From Salinisphaera orenii subsp. halophila YIM 95161 (GTDB lineage: Bacteria; Pseudomonadota; Gammaproteobacteria; Nevskiales; Salinisphaeraceae), in NCBI RefSeq assembly GCF_003732545.1, contig NZ_AYKF01000084.1, positions 1 to 34,008 of the forward strand: DNA of 34,008 nt. The letters are read 5' to 3'. Of the stretch, positions 1 through 8,594 are shown piece after piece. Position numbers and translations under genes: made by a program. The notes under the pieces were generated by a model, which saw only the letters and a list, made by a program, of their open reading frames with translations, was not told where the DNA came from and searched no databases. Each line of letters opens with the position of its first letter. Position 1 is the stretch's first letter.

Positions 1-786
1 CGCGGCCTCCGGGCCGAATACCAGCGAGGTGAAGCTCTCCTGAATGTAGAGCGAGACGCTGGATTCGGAATGGCTGCTGTAGCCGATGGAGAAGTCCTGG
101 CCGACGTGCAGCACGAAGTCGCCGCCGCGCATGCTCATCACCACCGCGCCATCCACCGCCGGCGCCCAGACGATCGGCCCCTTGAGGATGCGCCGTACGT
201 GTTCCATCACCGGATAGCCCTGCTGGGTGGTGCGCGTGAGCTCGGTGTAGCAGCGCGGGCCGAGCGCGATCGCGTAGGGGCCGTCGACGCCGGCGCTGCG
301 CAGGGCGTCGGTCGCCTCGGCGACCAGACCCGGATACTGGCCGTAGTCGTCGTCGGCGATGGTCAGCGGGCGATGCTCGGCGGTCTCCATCACCCCGGTG
401 ATACCCGCGGCCGCGTAGCCGTTGAACAGGGCGCCGTCCTCCATGAGGGCGGCGCGGCGCGCGGCCTCGGTGACCGCGTCGAGGTCGATGTCCGGGGCGC
501 CGCGGGCGGCCGCCTCGAGCTCGTCGCGGTCCATCTCGAAGGGAATGCGGGCCTCGATCAGGGGCTGGACCTGGCGCTGGCGGATGCGTGCGGCCGGCTC
601 GGGGGCGGCGTCGAGCGCCCGGACCCGGCCCAGATTCACCGCGGCGCGGTCCCAGCCGTGCGGGCCCTCGAAGTCGAACAGCTTGCGCCCGGCCAGCATG
701 CGCTTGAGCGTCTGCCGGGCCTCGTCCTCGATCTCGGCCCAGGCGGCGGGGGTGATCGGCGCGAGTTCACGATGCAGATGATTCAT
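1..786 (-). CDS. Family 1 encapsulin shell protein (3' end cut by window edge)
   Basis: HK97-fold shell protomer that self-assembles into a proteinaceous nanocompartment. The minus-strand frame gives 262 residues in the window, so only a few C-terminal residues are missing relative to the usual length of about 265-270. The N-terminus MNHLHRELAPITPAAW is the typical start of the linocin/encapsulin family, and the frame ends in the E-loop/P-domain-like run YIQESFTSLVFGPEAA. The ATG at 786 lies one base after the TGA of the upstream ferritin-like gene (TGAGATG), so the two are translationally coupled. The partner gene encodes an encapsulated ferritin, so the shell most likely stores iron. Family assignment is by recognition of the sequence; cargo identity follows from the adjacent gene. 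Confidence 0.95.
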   Translation of the reverse strand, partial: MNHLHRELAPITPAAWAEIEDEARQTLKRMLAGRKLFDFEGPHGWDRAAVNLGRVRALDAAPEPAARIRQRQVQPLIEARIPFEMDRDELEAAARGAPDIDLDAVTEAARRAALMEDGALFNGYAAAGITGVMETAEHRPLTIADDDYGQYPGLVAEATDALRSAGVDGPYAIALGPRCYTELTRTTQQGYPVMEHVRRILKGPIVWAPAVDGAVVMSMRGGDFVLHVGQDFSIGYSSHSESSVSLYIQESFTSLVFGPEAA

Positions 787-787
787 C

Positions 788-1165
788 TCAGTCCTCCCGT
801 AGGCTGCCGACGCCGAGCGAGCCGTCGGCCGCGGCCGTGTCTTCGGCGGCGGTCTCGTCCACGGCGTCTTCCTCGGCGGCCAGAATGTCGCCCTGGGTGA
901 ACAGATAGGTGCGCATCTGGGCGTCCAGCGCCGGGTCGCGGCGCCGCAGCCATTCCAGCGTCATCATCGCGTGCTCTTTCTCCTCGTCGCGGTTGTGGCT
1001 GAGCAGCGCCTTGAGTTCGGCGTCTTCGGCGGCGTCGATGCGCTGGCTGTACCAGTTTACGGCCTCCAGCTCCTCCATGAGGGAGACGATGCCCCGATGG
1101 GCCTCCAGGGTCTGCGCGGACAGCAGCTCGACGGGTTCGTGAAACGAATCACTCGATTCGGCCAT
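788..1165 (-). CDS. Encapsulated ferritin (EncFtn), encapsulin cargo
   Basis: Ferroxidase packaged inside the encapsulin shell. The protein has 125 residues. The di-iron ligands of the EncFtn family are present at the expected places: E32 (in MEELEAVNWY), Y39, E62 and H65 (in NRDEEKEHAMM), identical in numbering to the Rhodospirillum rubrum protein as I remember it. The acidic linker after residue 90 ends in the cargo-loading peptide GSLGVGSLRED. I chose the ATG at 1165 (MAESSDSFHEP) rather than the longer frame to 1210, because GGAG lies about 6 bases upstream and family members begin here. The gene is directly upstream of the encapsulin gene, one base apart. EncFtn alone oxidises Fe(II) as an annular decamer; the shell provides the storage volume (established for the family). 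Confidence 0.94.
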   Translation of the reverse strand: MAESSDSFHEPVELLSAQTLEAHRGIVSLMEELEAVNWYSQRIDAAEDAELKALLSHNRDEEKEHAMMTLEWLRRRDPALDAQMRTYLFTQGDILAAEEDAVDETAAEDTAAADGSLGVGSLRED

Positions 1166-1326
1166 GGGAATCTCCACAGGATTGTCGTGTCCATCATCGG
1201 GCCGTTGCACCGGTCCGCGTCAAGTCGGCGGCTGCGGCCGATCGCGGCGCGCAATCTTCGCCGTCGTGCGTACCCGGGCGTCCGGGCCGTTTCTTGGCGC
1301 GCCGGTCGTCGCTGTCGTCGCGTCGA

Positions 1327-1668
1327 TCAACGCGTGCCGGCGTCCCGGGTCTCCGCATCGAGCGCGGCCCACCACGGCGCATAGCGGCTGTTGGCCGGAT
1401 GCCGGCGGCTTTCGTCAGGCGCGCCGTCGCACCACCACACCGGGCCGCGTTCACCCAGCGCGACTTTGGCGGTCTGGACGCGTTCGCGCGCCGCCCGCCT
1501 CTCGCCGTCGTCGGCGGCATCGCGGACCGCGCGTCGTGCGGCCATGAGGTCGCGCACCCGGGCGTCACGCTCGGCGTCGGTCAGGGACGGGTCGCTGCGG
1601 CGCCACAGGCGGCTGCGGGCGACGAAGTAGCGCCCGTCCGGCGTGATCGGATAGTTGGTGTCCGTCAT
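1327..1668 (-). CDS. Conserved hypothetical protein, 113 aa
   Basis: Small soluble protein with no membrane segment. It reads as a conserved proteobacterial family of unknown function: an opening ITPDGRYFVARSRLWRRSDPSL, a charged helical middle rich in Arg/Ala, and the conserved GERGPVWWCDGAPDE block, followed by a short aromatic tail (YAPWWAAL). The conserved Trp pair and DGAP block are what I recognise from similar unnamed proteins. No good Shine-Dalgarno is visible before the ATG at 1668. It is on the same strand as, and about 160 bases upstream of, the EncFtn gene, so co-transcription is possible but not shown. Function unknown. Confidence 0.75.
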   Translation of the reverse strand: MTDTNYPITPDGRYFVARSRLWRRSDPSLTDAERDARVRDLMAARRAVRDAADDGERRAARERVQTAKVALGERGPVWWCDGAPDESRRHPANSRYAPWWAALDAETRDAGTR

Positions 1669-2086
1669 GGGTGTCGGAGCCTAGCGGATCGCGCGCCTCC
1701 GCGCGCGAACGGTCTTGCGATCCGTCGGGCGATGCGGGTTTGTGCTCACGGACCGCTCGACCCGCGCCGATCGCTCTTATCGGCGCCCGACTATCGATCA
1801 TGCCGTATCCGGCCGGTGCGACACGATATCGATCGTCGCTCCGTGGACACGCCGACAGCGATCGAGCTACGCCATGCGGCCGAGTGTTCGGCCGCACGGC
1901 CGTTGCAGGGCCATGCGAGCAGGCACTTTAATATTCATGGTGTGAATGTCCGATATCAAATCCATTTACTGTTCGTATTCGTCGGCGCGCCCTAGAATGC
2001 GATCCCGATACCGGTGGGCGCGGCGGGCGGATCGTCGCCCGAGCTCGCCGCCTGTGGTGTTCACTCAACCCGAGGGAAAAAACGAC
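1669..2086. promoter_or_regulatory. Intergenic region upstream of aceA, AT-rich promoter island
   Basis: No gene is seen in these 418 bases. The stretch 1927-1998 is markedly AT-richer than its surroundings and is the likely aceA promoter. It holds a TAGAAT (-10-like, 1993-1998) with only a poor -35 about 17 bases upstream. An inverted repeat ATTCA-TGGTG-TGAAT lies at 1933-1947 and could be a regulator site. The aceA ribosome-binding site GAGGG is at about 2072-2076. The promoter call is inference from motif and base composition. Confidence 0.4.
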
Positions 2087-3685
2087 ATGTCTCAGTACTC
2101 GAAAGACGTTGATGCCGTGGCAGCGCTGCGCGACGCGAACGGCAGCGCCTGGGCCGCCATCAACCCCGAGCACGCCGCGCGCATGCGCGCTCAGAACCGT
2201 TTCCACACGGGCCTGGATATCGCCAAGTACACGGCCAAGATCATGCGCGAGGACATGGCGGCGTACGACAAGGATTCGTCGCAGTACACCCAGTCGCTGG
2301 GCTGCTGGCACGGCTTCATCGGTCAGCAGAAGGCGATCTCGGTCAAGAAGCACTTCGGCTCGCTGAAGAAGAGCTATCTGTACCTGTCCGGCTGGATGGT
2401 CGCCGCGCTGCGCTCCGAGTTCGGTCCGCTGCCCGACCAGTCCATGCACGAGAAGACCACCGTGCCGTCGCTGATCGAGGAGCTCTACACCTTCCTCAAG
2501 CAGGCCGACGCCTGGGAGCTGAACCACTACTTCCGTGACCTCGAAGAGGCCAAGGAAGCCGGCGACGAAGTCGCCGCTAAGAAGGCGCAGGAGAAGATCG
2601 ACAACTTCGAGACCCACGTCATCCCGATCATCGCCGACATCGATGCCGGTTTCGGCAACGAAGAGGCCACCTATCTGCTGGCCAAGAAGATGATCGAGGC
2701 CGGCGCCTGCGCGATCCAGATCGAAAACCAGGTGTCCGACGTCAAGCAGTGCGGCCATCAGGACGGCAAGGTCACCGTGCCGCATGCCTCGTTCCTGGCC
2801 AAGATCAACGCCGTGCGCTATGCGTTCCTGGAGCTGGGCGTGGACGACGGCATCATCGTCGCCCGTACCGACAGCCTGGGCGCGGGCCTGACCCAGCAGA
2901 TCGCCGTGTCCAACGAGCCGGGCGATCTGGGCGATCAGTACAACAGCTACCTCGACGGCGAGGAGATCACGGATCCGTCCGAGATCAACGCCTCCGACGT
3001 CGTGATCAAGCAGAACGGCAAGCTGGTGCGCCTGAACCGTCTGTCCTCGGGGCTGTTCGAGTTCAAGAAGGGCACCGGTGAGGACCGCGTGGTGCTGGAT
3101 TGCATCACCAGCCTCAAGAACGGCGCCGATCTGCTGTGGATCGAGACCTCGACCCCGAACGTGGCGCACATCGCCAGCATGGTCGATCGCATCCGCGAGG
3201 AAGTGCCGGACGCGAAGCTGGTCTACAACAACAGCCCGTCGTTCAACTGGACGCTGAACTTCCGTCAGCAGGTCTTCGATGCCTGGAAGGACGAGGGCAA
3301 GGACGTGTCCGCCTACGACCGCGCCCAGCTGATGAGCCCGGAGTACGACGACACCGAGCTCGCCCGGGTGGCCGACGAGTGGACGCGTGACTTCCAGAAG
3401 GAAGGCGCGGCCAAGGCCGGCATCTTCCATCACCTGATCACGCTGCCGACCTACCACACCGCGGCCCTGTCGACCGATCAGCTCGCCAAGGGCTACTTCG
3501 GCGATCTGGGCATGCTGGCCTACGTGGAAGGCGTCCAGCGCGCCGAGATCCGCGAAGGCATCGCCACCGTCAAGCACCAGGACATGGCCGGTTCCAACAT
3601 CGGCGATGACCACAAGGAGTTCTTCTCGCGCGAGAACGCGCTGAAGGCCGGTGGCAAGAGCAACACCATGAACCAGTTCGGCTGA
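2087..3685 (+). CDS. aceA: Isocitrate lyase (class 2, Pseudomonas type)
   Basis: Cleaves isocitrate to succinate and glyoxylate, the first step of the glyoxylate shunt, allowing growth on acetate and fatty acids. The protein has 532 residues, matching the long Pseudomonas-type lyases (about 530) rather than the E. coli form (about 434). The active-site loop reads VKQCGHQDGKVTVPH, with the catalytic Cys in QCGH. Mg-binding and substrate regions are visible in IADIDAGFGNEEA and IIVARTDSLGAG, and a late NNSPSFNW block is typical. The start MSQYSKDVDAVAALRD at 2087 has GAGGG about 11 bases upstream. The in-frame extension to 1946 has no homology-like content and is rejected. The gene is monocistronic with a strong terminator at 3731-3762. 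No malate synthase gene is in the window. Confidence 0.97.
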   Translation: MSQYSKDVDAVAALRDANGSAWAAINPEHAARMRAQNRFHTGLDIAKYTAKIMREDMAAYDKDSSQYTQSLGCWHGFIGQQKAISVKKHFGSLKKSYLYLSGWMVAALRSEFGPLPDQSMHEKTTVPSLIEELYTFLKQADAWELNHYFRDLEEAKEAGDEVAAKKAQEKIDNFETHVIPIIADIDAGFGNEEATYLLAKKMIEAGACAIQIENQVSDVKQCGHQDGKVTVPHASFLAKINAVRYAFLELGVDDGIIVARTDSLGAGLTQQIAVSNEPGDLGDQYNSYLDGEEITDPSEINASDVVIKQNGKLVRLNRLSSGLFEFKKGTGEDRVVLDCITSLKNGADLLWIETSTPNVAHIASMVDRIREEVPDAKLVYNNSPSFNWTLNFRQQVFDAWKDEGKDVSAYDRAQLMSPEYDDTELARVADEWTRDFQKEGAAKAGIFHHLITLPTYHTAALSTDQLAKGYFGDLGMLAYVEGVQRAEIREGIATVKHQDMAGSNIGDDHKEFFSRENALKAGGKSNTMNQFG

Positions 3686-3730
3686 ACGCCGGGGCCATGG
3701 TGGCGACGGGCGTCCGTCCGTCGCCCATGA

Positions 3731-3762
3731 AAAAGCGGGACCCGAGGGTCCCGCTTTTTTTT
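3731..3762 (+). terminator. Rho-independent terminator of aceA
   Basis: Stem GCGGGACC(C) at 3735-3743 pairs perfectly with (G)GGTCCCGC at 3746-3754 around a CGAG tetraloop, followed by eight T. A run of A precedes the stem, so it may act in both directions, also serving the convergent minus-strand gene at 3823-4353. Confidence 0.93.
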
Positions 3763-3822
3763 ATGTCTGAAACGGGCCCGCCGTCCCGCCCGGGCCGGGT
3801 GGGGCGACGACGGGATTCTGCC

Positions 3823-4353
3823 TCAGGCGGGTTGGCCGCCGGCGTGGCCGCTCGCGGATGCGTCATGGGCGGTCGGCGCGTTGCGCTGGCGGCGAAGCGC
3901 CTGGAAGGTCACGGCCCCGACGGCGATGCCGAGCACCGCGCCGATCGCGCCGGCGGCGGTCAGCGCGAACAGCGAGATCACCAGCCCCGCCCCGGCGACG
4001 ACGACCCGGCTCCAGCCGCTCGTTCCGGCCCGGGCCCGCGGATAGTAGCGCTGCAGCGCGGCCGCGCTCAGGCCGGTGATGAAGGCGAGCCCGAACGCCC
4101 CCGCGCCGCCCAGCGGATCGCTGGCCGCCCAGCGCATGGTCACGATGACCGCAAACGCCAGCAGGCAGTAGCCGAGACAGACCAGAAAGAAGTCCAGCTC
4201 CCGCCGGAAGGGCGTCGGGCGGGCGTCGGGATCGGCTTCGATGCGGCGCAGTCCGTCGACCAGCAGCTCGCGTTCGCGCGGTGTGAAGGCGCTGCCGGCC
4301 GTGGCCTCGGTCAGCTTGGTCTGAAGTGCGCTCAGTTCCGGATCGCTTGGCAT
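3823..4353 (-). CDS. Small integral membrane protein, 176 aa, unknown function
   Basis: The start is ATG 4353 (MPSDPELSALQTK), with AAGGGG about 8 bases upstream; the longer frame to 4686 is not used because it overlaps the next gene. A soluble, charged N-terminal part of about 50 residues (FTPRERELLVDGLRRIEAD) precedes hydrophobic segments at roughly 53-72, 83-99 and 116-148, the last long enough for two passes. The C-terminus is Arg/His-rich and probably cytoplasmic. I do not recognise a named family. It converges on the aceA terminator. Confidence 0.7.
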   Translation of the reverse strand: MPSDPELSALQTKLTEATAGSAFTPRERELLVDGLRRIEADPDARPTPFRRELDFFLVCLGYCLLAFAVIVTMRWAASDPLGGAGAFGLAFITGLSAAALQRYYPRARAGTSGWSRVVVAGAGLVISLFALTAAGAIGAVLGIAVGAVTFQALRRQRNAPTAHDASASGHAGGQPA

Positions 4354-4481
4354 GCAATGTCCCCTTGGTTGAGATCGGTTCCTGGTCGGTCGCCGACTAC
4401 TCTCGCACGATCGGCCGCGCGGGTGGAGTCGACCTCCGTGGCATGCGCGTTCGCGCTTACGCATGCCCCGTTCGCCGCGCC

Positions 4482-4874
4482 TCAATCCCGGAACAGGTCG
4501 GGCTGGCGCGGTGCGGTCGCCGCTTCGGGCTGGCCGCGCAGCCAGCGCGCGATCACCGCGAGCACATAGGCCTGTTCCCGCGCGGACAGCGCGCGCTCGG
4601 CGGGAATGCGATGCCAGCGCGCCAGGCATGTCCGGCAGCAGGTGCCGGTGGCATGCTGGGCCACGAAGATCGGGTGGTTGCGCCACGGGGTCTGGCGACC
4701 GTCGTTGGCCGGCCGGGCCGGAGCCAGGCGGTCGGCGACGAACTCGGCGCCGTGTGCAAGCACCGCATCCAGACCGCGCTGGGCCAGATAGTCGGCCTCG
4801 CGCCGGCCGAGCGCGAAGCGGCGGCGGAAACGGGACCGGGCCAGCCCGGCGAACAGATCGTCCAGATCGCGCAT
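4482..4874 (-). CDS. DUF4186 family protein
   Basis: 130-residue soluble protein of the uncharacterised DUF4186 family. Recognisable blocks are the opening LFAGLARSRFRRRFALGRREADY, the central NDGRQTPWRNHPIFVAQHATGTCCR and CLARWHRIPAERALS. The Cys pair in TCCR plus the next Cys and several His (NHP, QHA, RWH) suggest metal binding, but that is inference. The ATG at 4874 is chosen because family members begin just before the LF..L..SRFR block; the frame to 5093 would overlap chaC. It is divergent from the ChaC gene with 67 bases between starts. Function unknown. Confidence 0.85.
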   Translation of the reverse strand: MRDLDDLFAGLARSRFRRRFALGRREADYLAQRGLDAVLAHGAEFVADRLAPARPANDGRQTPWRNHPIFVAQHATGTCCRTCLARWHRIPAERALSAREQAYVLAVIARWLRGQPEAATAPRQPDLFRD

Positions 4875-4941
4875 GCCCGCAGGATAACCGCTCGGGCGGC
4901 GTGGCTCGACGTCCGCGGCCAGGCGCGCAATACTAAAGACC

Positions 4942-5670
4942 ATGACCGATTCGAACGCGGCCCCGGGCGGGCTGCCCAGCGGCATCACCCGCGAGGTGCT
5001 CGAACGTGACGGCCTGCGCGAGACGCTGCGCCGCCGCCACCCCGATCTGCCCATGATCTCGAACGCCGGCATGCGTGCCTCGATCCGCGACACGCTCGCC
5101 GCCCGGCCGCCGCTGGCGGGCGCGGCCGACGGCGTCTGGCTGTTCGGCTACGGCTCGCTGTTGTGGAACCCCTGCGTCGCGGTCGCGGAGTGGCGGGACG
5201 CGCGTCTCTACGGCTATCACCGCGATTTCCGCATCCGCCTGACCCACGGCCGCGGCTGCCCCGATGCCCCCGGTCTGATGCTGGGACTGGTCCGCGGCGG
5301 CTCCTGTCCCGGCATGGCGCTGCGCGTGGCCGTCGACGATCTCGACCACGAACTGCTCATGATCTGGCGCCGGGAAATGCTCACCGGCGTCTATACCCCG
5401 CGCTGGGTCCGGCTGCGCACCGACGCCGGACCGGTCGCCGCGATCGCGTTCGTGGTCAACCGCGCGCACGAGAACTACTGCGGCCGCCTCGACGAGACCG
5501 AGGTCGTGCAACTGCTGGCCACGGGCCACGGCGAAATCGGTTCGGCCGCCGACTATCTGGACAGCACGGTCGCGCGGCTCGATGCGCAGGGCATTCACGA
5601 CCGCCGGCTGCGGCATCTGCGGGCCCGCGTGGCCGCGCAGCGCGCCCGCATGGCCGCCTCCAGCGGCTAG
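4942..5670 (+). CDS. chaC: ChaC-family gamma-glutamylcyclotransferase
   Basis: Predicted to cleave the gamma-glutamyl group of glutathione, releasing 5-oxoproline and Cys-Gly in the cytosol. The protein has 242 residues. The substrate-binding signature VWLFGYGSLLWNP (Y70-G-S-L73) is intact, and the probable catalytic Glu is E145 in WRREMLTGVY. The C-terminal part is a typical helix (RRLRHLRARVAAQRARM). It has an extended N-terminus of about 60 residues before the core, common in proteobacterial ChaC. It is divergent from the DUF4186 gene; a weak AATACT at 4929-4934 could be the -10. Family assignment is strong; in vivo substrate is by family. Confidence 0.93.
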   Translation: MTDSNAAPGGLPSGITREVLERDGLRETLRRRHPDLPMISNAGMRASIRDTLAARPPLAGAADGVWLFGYGSLLWNPCVAVAEWRDARLYGYHRDFRIRLTHGRGCPDAPGLMLGLVRGGSCPGMALRVAVDDLDHELLMIWRREMLTGVYTPRWVRLRTDAGPVAAIAFVVNRAHENYCGRLDETEVVQLLATGHGEIGSAADYLDSTVARLDAQGIHDRRLRHLRARVAAQRARMAASSG

Positions 5671-6055
5671 AGGCTTCGGCGCGGCACCGCCCGCAGGGCC
5701 GTGGCAGTCGACGGGGGCCGCGTGCGGCCGACGTGGCCCGGTTTGCCGACCAGCCCGGCGGACGCCGACGCGCGGACGTGGCGACGCCTGCAACGCGGTA
5801 GGGCCTCGGCGACGGCGCCGACGCTCGACCGTGCCGGCGCCGCGAGCGCGCGGCCACGCCCGTCTTGTCCAACCGAGCCCTTGCGAAGAACGTATCCGCG
5901 GCGCCGGGCGCCAAGGTTTTCGCGCCGTGGCCGTCCGCGGTATCGGCGGCGCGTTCCCCGAGTCAGCACCGTCGGCGCGGCTGGTCCAGCCCGAGCGCGC
6001 TCTATGCATGCGGTGAACGGCCGGCCGGGGCGATGATTCGCGGCGCGGGTTCCTG
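5671..6055. other. Intergenic, 385 bases, nothing recognised
   Basis: Lies between the convergent chaC and diguanylate cyclase genes. It holds only very GC-rich sequence with low-complexity CG/GC palindromes such as CGGCGCCG twice near 5814 and 5840. Open frames here are Arg/Ala/Pro-rich and look like noise. No T-tract terminator was found. Confidence 0.5.
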
Positions 6056-7273
6056 TCAGGCGGGCGCATGCCGGGTCCGGCCCGGCGCATTCGCATCGGC
6101 CTCGTCGAACGGCGGCCAGACGCGGTTGCGGCCCGCGTCCTTGGCCGCGTACAGCGCCGAATCGGCGCCGTCGATGAGCTGGTCGACCCGGAAACGCGCC
6201 AGCGACCCGGCCATGGCGCCGATGCTCACCGTGACCACGCCGTGGTCATGGCGCTCGGCGTGGCGGATGCCGAAGCCCTCGACCGCGTGCCGGATGCGTT
6301 CGCCGATGCGCACCGCGTCGGCCAGGCCGGCACCGTGCAGCAGCACCAGAAACTCTTCGCCGCCGACGCGCACGGCCAGGTCGCTGTCGTTGCGCAGCCG
6401 GGCATAGAGCGCGCCGGCGATGCGCTGCAGGCAGGCATCGCCCTCGGGATGCCCGTGGTGGTCGTTGAAGGCCTTGAAGTGGTCGACGTCGATCATGAGC
6501 GCGGCCACCGACAGATCGCTGCCGTGCAGGCCCGTCTGCAGCGATTCGATCCGCCGTTCCAGCGCGTAGCGGTTGGCTAGGCCGGTGAGCGGATCGTGCC
6601 GCGCGGCGAGCTCGGCCTCCTCGCGCTTGAGCCGGTCCTGCAGGCGGCGCAGAAAGGCATAGCGGGTGTCCCATTCCATGCGATAGCTGGCCGCGATTCC
6701 CAGATAGGCCACACAGGGCATGATCGTCAGGCCCACGAGCTGGGTGGCCACGGTGTTGGCGTGGGGCAGCAGGACCGCCAGATAGGCCGCGACGATGAGG
6801 GCGGTCGTGGCGGCGGCGAACCGGAAGTCCAGCCGCTGATTGACGCAGGCATAGATCAGCACCGGCAGCACCAGAAACTGGTACTGGTCCGCGGAGGGAC
6901 CGCTGTTGAGCGCATAGACGCAGAGAATCTGCGCCACCATGGCCAGCGGTATCGTCGCCGTGAGGGACTCGCGCAGGATCAGCCCCGGCTCCCGCCGGAC
7001 GAGCCAGCCGGCCAGCAGGATCACCGGCGTGACCACCAGCAGATGCGCGACCAGTGCGATCAGGAAGGTCTGCGGCAGCAGCAGAAAGTCCACGATCAGA
7101 AACAGGTTGTAGATCAGCAGGGTGGGCCCGATCGTGGCGAGCGTCACGCGCGCCTGATGGCGCCGGCGGTAGGTCTCGAAGGCGCGCTCCACCGCCGGCG
7201 GAAAGCGCAGGCCCGGGCCGCGGTTGTCGATGCAGCGCCGGACTTCGGCGCGGGTGATGGTCGGTTCGCTCAT
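6056..7273 (-). CDS. Membrane-bound diguanylate cyclase (GGDEF)
   Basis: Makes cyclic di-GMP from two GTP. The protein has 405 residues. The N-terminal half is hydrophobic, with about six membrane segments between residues 45 and 195 (for example LLIYNLFLIVDFLLL and LIALVAHLLVVTPVILLAGWL). A short linker helix (RRLQDRLKREEAELAARHD) leads into the GGDEF domain, with the entry motif DPLTGLANR, metal/substrate residues in MIDVDHFKAFNDHHGH and an active-site GGEEF. The sequence six to nine residues before GGEEF is NDSD where the inhibitory I-site would be RxxD, so the canonical product-inhibition site is absent. The sensor part is not a family I can name. Start ATG at 7273 (MSEPTITRAEV). Confidence 0.93.
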   Translation of the reverse strand: MSEPTITRAEVRRCIDNRGPGLRFPPAVERAFETYRRRHQARVTLATIGPTLLIYNLFLIVDFLLLPQTFLIALVAHLLVVTPVILLAGWLVRREPGLILRESLTATIPLAMVAQILCVYALNSGPSADQYQFLVLPVLIYACVNQRLDFRFAAATTALIVAAYLAVLLPHANTVATQLVGLTIMPCVAYLGIAASYRMEWDTRYAFLRRLQDRLKREEAELAARHDPLTGLANRYALERRIESLQTGLHGSDLSVAALMIDVDHFKAFNDHHGHPEGDACLQRIAGALYARLRNDSDLAVRVGGEEFLVLLHGAGLADAVRIGERIRHAVEGFGIRHAERHDHGVVTVSIGAMAGSLARFRVDQLIDGADSALYAAKDAGRNRVWPPFDEADANAPGRTRHAPA

Positions 7274-7357
7274 GCGCAGGACCGAGGCTCTCGAATCATG
7301 GTTACCGCGGTTGTTCTAGCACGTCGTCGGCGGCGCTTGAATACGCCATTCCGACGA

Positions 7358-7774
7358 TCACTCCGGGTCGACGCGTCCGCGCAGTGTCTTCTTGCGGCCG
7401 CGTCGTGTCTTGTTGTCCACGCGTTTTCGGCGGGCCGCGCGACTGGCGCGCGTGGGGCGTCGTTTCTTGCGTTCGCGCGTGGCCGCGCGGATCAGCGCCT
7501 GCAGTCGCGCAAGGGCGTCGGCGCGGTTGGCCTCCTGCGTGCGGTGACGCTGGGCCTTGATCACGATCACCCCGTCCGCCGAGATCCGCTGGTCGGCCAG
7601 CGCCAGCAGGCGTTCCTTGTAGACGTCGGGCAGCGATGAGGCCCGGATGTCGAAGCGCAGATGAATCGCCGTGGCGACCTTGTTGACGTTCTGGCCGCCA
7701 GCGCCGCGGGCGCGGATCGCCCGCAGCTCGACCTCGTGCATGGGTAGGCCGACGCGGCCGGAGATCGCGAGCAT
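7358..7774 (-). CDS. arfB: Peptidyl-tRNA hydrolase ArfB (YaeJ), ribosome rescue
   Basis: Rescues ribosomes stalled on non-stop messages by hydrolysing peptidyl-tRNA in the P site. The protein has 138 residues, the same size range as E. coli YaeJ. The catalytic GGQ is in IRARGAGGQNVNKVATA, followed by the family block HLRFDIRASSLPDVYKERLL. The Lys/Arg-rich tail after residue 100 is the disordered segment that enters the empty mRNA channel. I chose the ATG at 7774 (MLAISGRVGLPMHE) because it aligns with the known N-terminus; in-frame ATGs at 7795 and 7822 are possible but add residues not seen in the family. It is downstream of the ABC exporter genes by 58 bases. Confidence 0.94.
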   Translation of the reverse strand: MLAISGRVGLPMHEVELRAIRARGAGGQNVNKVATAIHLRFDIRASSLPDVYKERLLALADQRISADGVIVIKAQRHRTQEANRADALARLQALIRAATRERKKRRPTRASRAARRKRVDNKTRRGRKKTLRGRVDPE

Positions 7775-7832
7775 GGTCACCGTCCGGGCCGCCATGGGGC
7801 CGGCCATTGGAGCCGTTGGCACTGGGGCGCGG

Positions 7833-8594
7833 TCATGATTTGAGCCGGTAGCCGGTCCGGAAGATCCAGGCGACCAGCGCCATGCAGGCGGCCAGAAACA
7901 CCGTGATCATCACCAGACTGAGGCCCACGCTGACGTCGGCCACGCCGTAGAAGCTCCAGCGAAAGCCGGAGACCAGATACACCACCGGGTTGAACAAAGT
8001 GATCTTCTGCCACAGGGGCGGGAGCATGTCGATCGCGTAGAAGGTGCCGCCGAGGAAGGTCAGCGGTGTGACGATCAGCAGCGGGACGAGCTGGAGTTTC
8101 TCGAAATTGTCGGCCCAGATGCCGATGATGAAGCCGAACAGGCTGAAGGTGACCGAGGTCAGCACCAGGAACAGCAGCATCATGAACGGATGCGCGATCT
8201 CCAGATCCACGAACAGCGACGCCGTGGCCAGGATGATCAGCCCGAGCATGGCTGACTTGGTCGCCGCCGCACCGACATAGCTGATCACGATCTCCACGTA
8301 GGAGATGGGTGCGGAGAGCAGCTCGTAGATGGTGCCGATGAACTTCGGGAAATAGATCGCGAACGAGGCGTTGGAAATGCCCTGGGTCATCAGCGTCAGC
8401 ATGATCAGCCCGGGCACGATGAAGGCGCCGTAGCTCACGCCGCCGACCTCGTCGATGCGCGAACCGATCGCCGAGCCGAAGACCACGAAGTACAGGGACG
8501 TTGAAATCACCGGCGAGACCACGCTCTGGAAGAGCGTGCGCCATGTGCGTGCCATCTCGGTCTTGTAGATCGTGGCGATGGCGTGGAAATTCAT
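7833..8594 (-). CDS. yadH: ABC-2 type exporter permease (YadH-like)
   Basis: Inner-membrane subunit of a two-gene ABC exporter. The 253 residues form about six membrane segments (including [31 protein letters not shown] and [19 protein letters not shown]). The conserved ABC-2 stretch [17 protein letters not shown] and [12 protein letters not shown] is present. The ATG at 8594 overlaps the stop of the ATPase gene as ATGA, indicating coupled translation. Length and order match E. coli YadG-YadH; the substrate is unknown. Confidence 0.92.
   Translation of the reverse strand: MNFHAIATIYKTEMARTWRTLFQSVVSPVISTSLYFVVFGSAIGSRIDEVGGVSYGAFIVPGLIMLTLMTQGISNASFAIYFPKFIGTIYELLSAPISYVEIVISYVGAAATKSAMLGLIILATASLFVDLEIAHPFMMLLFLVLTSVTFSLFGFIIGIWADNFEKLQLVPLLIVTPLTFLGGTFYAIDMLPPLWQKITLFNPVVYLVSGFRWSFYGVADVSVGLSLVMITVFLAACMALVAWIFRTGYRLKS

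Noticed and set aside
1928-3613. 561-codon minus-strand open frame antisense to isocitrate lyase
   Set aside because: Mirror frame produced by the strong third-position GC bias of aceA; its translation is His/Val/Gly-rich without any domain.
3823-4686. Longer 287-codon version of the small membrane protein
   Set aside because: Its first 111 codons overlap the DUF4186 gene and read as shadow sequence; ATG 4353 has a good ribosome-binding site.
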